This document shows, in pieces, positions 60,259-64,000 of a DNA stretch of 64,000 nt. A program made the position numbers and the translations under genes. Positions within the stretch are counted from its first letter, which is position 1, and every line of letters begins with the position of its first letter. Source of the DNA: UBA4951 sp963616935 (GTDB lineage: Bacteria > Bacillota_I > Bacilli_A > RFN20 > CAG-826); the NCBI GenBank assembly GCA_963616935.1, contig CAVEMS010000002.1, positions 1 to 64,000 on the forward strand, given 5' to 3'. The notes beneath the pieces were generated by a model. The model was not told the DNA's origin and made no database searches. It saw only the letters and a program-made list of their open reading frames with translations.

Positions 60259-62772
60259 CTAGGCCTGTTCTGCCGTTTCAGCGGCAGGAGCAAGGACGTA
60301 AGTAGACGTAAGGTATGATGCAGAACCAGTTACACCGAAGAACGTAGAGGTTCCATACCAGTCGACTCCGATATAGCCATTTTCAGCGATATAATCGGCG
60401 AAAACCGTCAGAATCTCGCTGGAAACGCGGACTGTGACCGAAGTCCCATCCTCAGCGAAGGAGATATCGGCGGGGTCGATAGCGATTTCTTTGTATTCGC
60501 TTAATGGGTCTTCGTCGCCATCGACATAGCCATAGACAAGAGCGTAGTCGAATTCGACTTTAGCATTCTCGACATCGACTAACTCGCATGGGATAGTGAA
60601 ACTCCAAGAGCCATCATCGTTTGCGACAGCTTGACCGACTGGGCCGAACGAATAAAGAGGTGAGTTTTGACCATCGACTACATAAGCGCCTTGATCGGCC
60701 GCGGTCCAAAGGGCGTCGAACGACCATATTTTGTTATCGTAAACAATCGTTCCATCGCATTCATTGGTATCGCAACCCCAGTTAAGCGTGTAGCCGGTGG
60801 AGTTGTCGGACTTAAGGACTTCCAAGAAGTTAAGAGGATCGTAGGAATTTCCGGTGATCGAGCCGAATCCAATGTCGAATTGGCCGTTTTGCATCCTGTC
60901 ATAGACTTCCAGATAGGAGCTTGTGCCGGCCCAGAAGTCGATTTCGAGCTGCAATCCGCCTCCGCAAGAATTAAACGCTTTTTCCCAATAATCTTTGACC
61001 CAAGCGTGCTCTTCTTTCTCTTGATAGGCCATCATCCAAGAGATCTCGACGTGAATCGTATCGCCACTACTATACGTTCCGGCGGCAATTAACTCTTCGG
61101 ACGCCCTCTTGAATGAAGCTTGGGCGAGCGAATAGGAATAACCGTATTCATCAGTGCCTTCCCTTGAAGCTGCCACCGCATTTTTATGGGCTTCGGTGGA
61201 GTTATAAGTCACGCCGTTTTCCGGATCTGACAAATAAGCATCTCCAAGGTAGTCGCCAGACGGGTTCGCGCCAGCCTTATCGGCGATTTCCTTACGGTTG
61301 ATAGCATAGTTAAGGCCGGCAACGAAGTTTTTATTCGACATCGCCGGCTCGCATTCCCAAGCGTCGTCTTTCCCATCGGTGCCGAACACATCGTGCCAGT
61401 ATTCCTGAGTGCAGGTATTAAGGTTAAGTTTGAACGTCGAGCCACCGTTTGTCTTGGTCGTGCGCTCATCAGACTTATATTCATCTAGCATATCTGATGG
61501 GATGCCAGAAGCGTGGATTTTCCCAGCCAAGAATTCATTGAAAGCGGCATGCATATCCTTCGCAGCGGCCGGAAGAATATTGGTGTGGATGCCAGGGATT
61601 TTATATCTCTTTCCATCATCGTCGTCGTAATTCGGGTTTTTCTTGAAGACGATCTGCTGTCCGGACTCCCATTTTTCGATGGTGTATGGACCAGTCGATA
61701 GCCAGTTATCGCCAGGAGTTAGGGATTTGTCGGACGAGAAGCAGCCCCATTGGGCAACGCCAGTCGCGAAATCGCCACCACCTATCTCAGTGATGAATTC
61801 CGCCGGGACCGGAGCGAACATCGAGCTTGAGAGGTAATACATCGCATAGAATGAGGTGCACTCCTGATTGAATGTGAACTCGAGATAATCGCCTTCGCTA
61901 TCAGTGCCGGACTTGATTCCGATGTTGTCCCAAGCGGTTTGATCGAATCCGCTCGTAGAAGCGGCATAGTAATCGGCCGACCCCTTGATTGAACCGGCAC
62001 CGGAAAGATTTTCGGAAGATCTATGAAGGTTATAAGAATGTGTATAGTAGATCTTATATGGGGTGATGTAATCTTCGAGCGTAACTTCTCGGTTGTTGTA
62101 CTTCGAATATTTCGTCGAAAGAGTGTTGTACTTCAGATCGCTTCCAGTCTTGACATGGAACCTATAAGTCGAAGCGCGCTTTGTCGTCGGATTCATATTG
62201 ACGGCTTGCGGACGCTCTGTGGCGAGGCATTCAGTCCATTCATAGCCATCGCCAAACTCATTCATCTTCGTCTCGTAATAAGAGGCGGCGACGTAAGCTT
62301 GGTTATCGCCAACAGTCGACCCTTGCGAGTTCATATAGGCGATCGTGGCGTCGTCTGATGACTGGTAAGTGTGATAATAATACTTCCAATCATCGTTCGT
62401 TTCCGTAGCCATCGGAGAAGTGATTTCACCTTCGCCGAGGATTCCGAACCCATATCCGACGATGTAGTTTTGAGTCCCTTTCTTAACGGCTTTGTCATAC
62501 ATGACGTAACCGCCGTCTTGATAAAGAGTCAAACCCGTTAAGTAGTTGTCAACCGCGTACTTCTCGAGCTTTCCTAAGATGTTGGCGCGTTCATCGCTGT
62601 CTTCATAGACGTATGTGTAAGTGCCGTTCGCCTTCTTCGCTTCTACCGGAACCGTCGATGACGTGTCCGGCGTCTTGCCAGAGCCTGACGTGCCTGAACC
62701 GGCGTTGTTGTCGCCGCAAGCGGTCAATGCGAAGATACTACCAGCAAGAACCAATAATGCAGTCTTTTTCAT
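60259..62772 (-). CDS. oppA: Oligopeptide-binding lipoprotein OppA, enlarged
   Basis: 837 residues from ATG 62772 (GGGAGGT SD), versus about 530-600 usual. Lipobox ALTAC (Cys19). SBP_bac_5-type core: WLSTGPYTIEKWESGQQIVFKKNPNYDDDDG region and NFVAGLNYAINRKEIADKAG are recognisable. Extra length lies mainly at the front (40-200) and in a C-terminal beta-rich part of about 120 residues (WSFTIPCELVDVENAKVEFDY...). It is first in the opp operon and should capture peptides for OppBCDF. Confidence 0.94.
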   Translation of the reverse strand: MKKTALLVLAGSIFALTACGDNNAGSGTSGSGKTPDTSSTVPVEAKKANGTYTYVYEDSDERANILGKLEKYAVDNYLTGLTLYQDGGYVMYDKAVKKGTQNYIVGYGFGILGEGEITSPMATETNDDWKYYYHTYQSSDDATIAYMNSQGSTVGDNQAYVAASYYETKMNEFGDGYEWTECLATERPQAVNMNPTTKRASTYRFHVKTGSDLKYNTLSTKYSKYNNREVTLEDYITPYKIYYTHSYNLHRSSENLSGAGSIKGSADYYAASTSGFDQTAWDNIGIKSGTDSEGDYLEFTFNQECTSFYAMYYLSSSMFAPVPAEFITEIGGGDFATGVAQWGCFSSDKSLTPGDNWLSTGPYTIEKWESGQQIVFKKNPNYDDDDGKRYKIPGIHTNILPAAAKDMHAAFNEFLAGKIHASGIPSDMLDEYKSDERTTKTNGGSTFKLNLNTCTQEYWHDVFGTDGKDDAWECEPAMSNKNFVAGLNYAINRKEIADKAGANPSGDYLGDAYLSDPENGVTYNSTEAHKNAVAASREGTDEYGYSYSLAQASFKRASEELIAAGTYSSGDTIHVEISWMMAYQEKEEHAWVKDYWEKAFNSCGGGLQLEIDFWAGTSSYLEVYDRMQNGQFDIGFGSITGNSYDPLNFLEVLKSDNSTGYTLNWGCDTNECDGTIVYDNKIWSFDALWTAADQGAYVVDGQNSPLYSFGPVGQAVANDDGSWSFTIPCELVDVENAKVEFDYALVYGYVDGDEDPLSEYKEIAIDPADISFAEDGTSVTVRVSSEILTVFADYIAENGYIGVDWYGTSTFFGVTGSASYLTSTYVLAPAAETAEQA

Positions 62773-62932
62773 AAAGACCTCCCTTTCTTGAATGGATTCC
62801 TCCATTGACTTAGAATGCAAATGATTTCTAAGACAAGTGCATTTTTTCACTGCATGAAATAATGTCAAGCATTAAATTAAAAATGTTTTTAATAATTCTC
62901 TATGCGATATTTACGATTTATGAAAATATGAG
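62773..62932 (-). promoter_or_regulatory. Structured leader of the opp operon
   Basis: Two perfect hairpins lie before the SD: AATGGA-TTCC-TCCATT (62791-62806) and CTTAGAA/TTCTAAG (62809-62815 with 62826-62832). A TTGACA occurs upstream (62867-62862 on minus), but I find no matching -10. The region may be a control leader. Confidence 0.4.
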
Positions 62933-63349
62933 TTAAAGTGTCACTATTATTATAACAGCGGCTATAATCGCAAACGCTCCTATAATTATATAAGGAACGA
63001 AAGAATAAGGGTTTTTCATCCTTTGCGTTTTCTTTCTTTTGGAGTATTGGTACAAATCCTCTTTCCCGCTAGCGGTTCTTTCCCTTAGCAAATAGAAGGT
63101 GAAGATATCGGTGCCGCCAAAGAGGGTCACCACAAACAATAACCCAATAAGAATGCTCGCCGCCCCGCCGATGAAGAGGCCGTTCGCATAGTTGATTAAG
63201 GCGGTCCAGCCATATAGAGCGCAATCGACGATGAGAATCGCCGCGCACATCAAAAACGCGATAAGAAAATGATACCAATTGTCTCTGAACCAAAGACGAA
63301 GTCCTTGATACCAAGTCAGATAGCCGTCGTTTTTTCTCATATCGCTCAT
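62933..63349 (-). CDS. Small membrane protein (DUF3899-like?)
   Basis: About 138 residues if started at ATG 63349 (MSDMRKND); ATG 63340 or 63355 are alternatives. It has two hydrophobic pairs, NWYHFLIAFLMCAAILIVDCALYGWTAL-type and GGAASILIGLLFVVTLFGG, a basic cytoplasmic part (KRKKTQRMKNPY) and a C-terminal helix (FVPYIIIGAFAIIAAVIIIVTL). The pattern resembles small Firmicutes membrane proteins of unknown function; I am not sure of the DUF number. A TATTAT box lies just upstream. Confidence 0.6.
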   Translation of the reverse strand: MSDMRKNDGYLTWYQGLRLWFRDNWYHFLIAFLMCAAILIVDCALYGWTALINYANGLFIGGAASILIGLLFVVTLFGGTDIFTFYLLRERTASGKEDLYQYSKRKKTQRMKNPYSFVPYIIIGAFAIIAAVIIIVTL

Positions 63350-63552
63350 TATCATAATATTTTTGAAAAGTTCAATCTTTCTTAACGCGCCGCAAGCATT
63401 CTCAATCGATTTCGAGGCGTTTTGCTTTGTATCGTCGTAACATCGACAATAAGAAAAAAGCGACGCCCCTCTTTGCAGAAATGAGATACCACCCGCCATG
63501 TGACAAGAACATAAATAACGTTTTTTCAAGACGTCCTTATTCGGCAAAATAG

Positions 63553-63587
63553 GCAAAAATAAAACGGATAATTTCGCATTATCCGTT
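63553..63587 (-). terminator. Terminator after tRNA-Phe
   Basis: AACGGATAAT / ATTATCCGTT, 5-nt loop, then TTATTTTTGCC on the minus strand. Confidence 0.85.
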
Positions 63588-63599
63588 AAATCCGAGAAA

Positions 63600-63675
63600 T
63601 GGTGGCCCAGGGGGGAATCGAACCCCCGACACAAGGATTTTCAGTCCTTTGCTCTACCAACTGAGCTACCGGGCC
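63600..63675 (-). tRNA. tRNA-Phe (GAA), CCA encoded
   Basis: Acceptor GGCCCGG/CTGGGCC, D-arm TAGCTCAGTTGGTAGAG, anticodon loop CTGAAAA (GAA), T-loop GGTTCGATTC, discriminator A, CCA encoded. Confidence 0.97.
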
Positions 63676-63678
63676 GCA

Positions 63679-63755
63679 TGGCGGACCATACGAGATTCGA
63701 ACTCGTGATCTCCTCCGTGACAGGGAGGCATGTTGGACCGCTACACCAATGGTCC
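63679..63755 (-). tRNA. tRNA-Asp (GTC), CCA encoded
   Basis: Acceptor GGACCAT/ATGGTCC, anticodon loop CTGTCAC (GTC), T-loop AGTTCGAATCT, discriminator G, CCA encoded. Three nt upstream of tRNA-Phe, so the two share one transcript. Confidence 0.97.
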
Positions 63756-63772
63756 ATCCGCCGTGCTTTGAT

Positions 63773-63801
63773 ATTATCTTTAAACGCCATTTCGATTGCA
63801 A
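63773..63801 (-). promoter_or_regulatory. Promoter of the tRNA-Asp-Phe unit
   Basis: -35 TTGCAA (63801-63796), 17-nt spacer, -10 GATAAT (63778-63773). Confidence 0.65.
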
Positions 63802-63894
63802 GAGAAAAATGGTTTTAGTCACTGGATATCGACTTTTCAGACGTTTTTTCCACTATCGCCACCACCATTTCGCTTCTATATTAGGCCAAGTAAA

Positions 63895-63920
63895 CAAAAA
63901 AGCCCATCTTCCGACGGGCC
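63895..63920 (-). terminator. Terminator after the rubrerythrin gene
   Basis: GCCCGTC/GATGGGC, loop GGAA, then seven T on the minus strand. Confidence 0.85.
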
Positions 63921-63933
63921 CTAAGCTTCTCTA

Positions 63934-64000
63934 TCAATAGTTCTTGACGCTTAGCTCGAAATAGGATTGAGGGTGAGCGCAAACGGGACAAACTTTCGGA
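63934..64000 (-). CDS. Rubrerythrin, C-terminal end only
   Basis: The last 21 codons of a gene that enters from the right edge. The frame reads CPVCAHPQSYFELSVKNY before a TGA, which is the rubredoxin-like FeS4 end of rubrerythrin (CxxC then HPxxYFE). Rubrerythrin reduces peroxide in anaerobes, so this fits an anaerobic host. A terminator follows. The diiron domain lies outside the window. Confidence 0.85.
   Translation of the reverse strand, partial: PKVCPVCAHPQSYFELSVKNY

Noticed and set aside
63586..63822. Open frames across the tRNA-Asp/tRNA-Phe region
   Set aside because: They read through tRNA genes and their terminator; not real genes.

Overview
The window looks like the chromosome of an uncultured, gut-type member of the Bacilli (Erysipelotrichia, RF39/RFN20 or Mollicutes-like lineages). 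Evidence for this: a T-box before alaS, the Firmicutes order rimP-nusA-ylxQ-infB-rbfA, an RNase J paralogue, FtsK/SpoIIIE, a SipW-type signal peptidase, lipoboxes, medium GC and very tight gene packing. TGA is used as a stop throughout, so the mycoplasma genetic code does not apply. The genus cannot be fixed from the sequence alone.

Layout. 1-9.9 kb is mostly minus-strand housekeeping: a DUF1292 fragment, T-box/alaS, an extracytoplasmic metallo-beta-lactamase-fold protein, mnmA, dtd, a pyrimidine-nucleoside phosphorylase, an RsmF-like rRNA methyltransferase (plus strand), a PlsC-like acyltransferase and a small OB-fold protein. 10-20 kb carries type I pullulanase, ftsK, a degenerate RNase J, a YfcE-like phosphodiesterase and a three-gene redox operon (DUF1667, FAD/NAD oxidoreductase, GlpA-like dehydrogenase). 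20-34 kb is core translation and RNA metabolism: pnp, rpsO, typA, mtnN-ribF-truB, a TtcA-like gene, the nusA-infB operon and degV.

34-54 kb is accessory and surface-oriented. It holds two paralogous small lipoproteins ending in IGKITHWC, several large lipoproteins (one collagen-like, one rich in CxxC repeats, one DUF4353-like), a GIY-YIG/helicase fusion overlapping a MazG-like gene, a SipW signal peptidase between two TasA/camelysin-like secreted proteins, a 64-residue triple-repeat protein, tRNA-Ala and a TetR-controlled ABC exporter. 54-62.8 kb is one oligopeptide-permease operon (oppABCDF) with large lineage-type insertions. The right end holds a membrane protein, tRNA-Phe, tRNA-Asp and the end of a rubrerythrin gene.

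Themes. (1) At least eight genes have a consensus -10 box 6-8 nt before the start codon, which predicts leaderless mRNAs. (2) The CxxC-repeat lipoprotein has a run of eight G in its promoter spacer, a classic layout for phase variation. (3) The surface and secretion genes suggest a host-associated cell that presents fibres or adhesins and lives on peptides and alpha-glucans. All calls are from reading the sequence; no database search was run.
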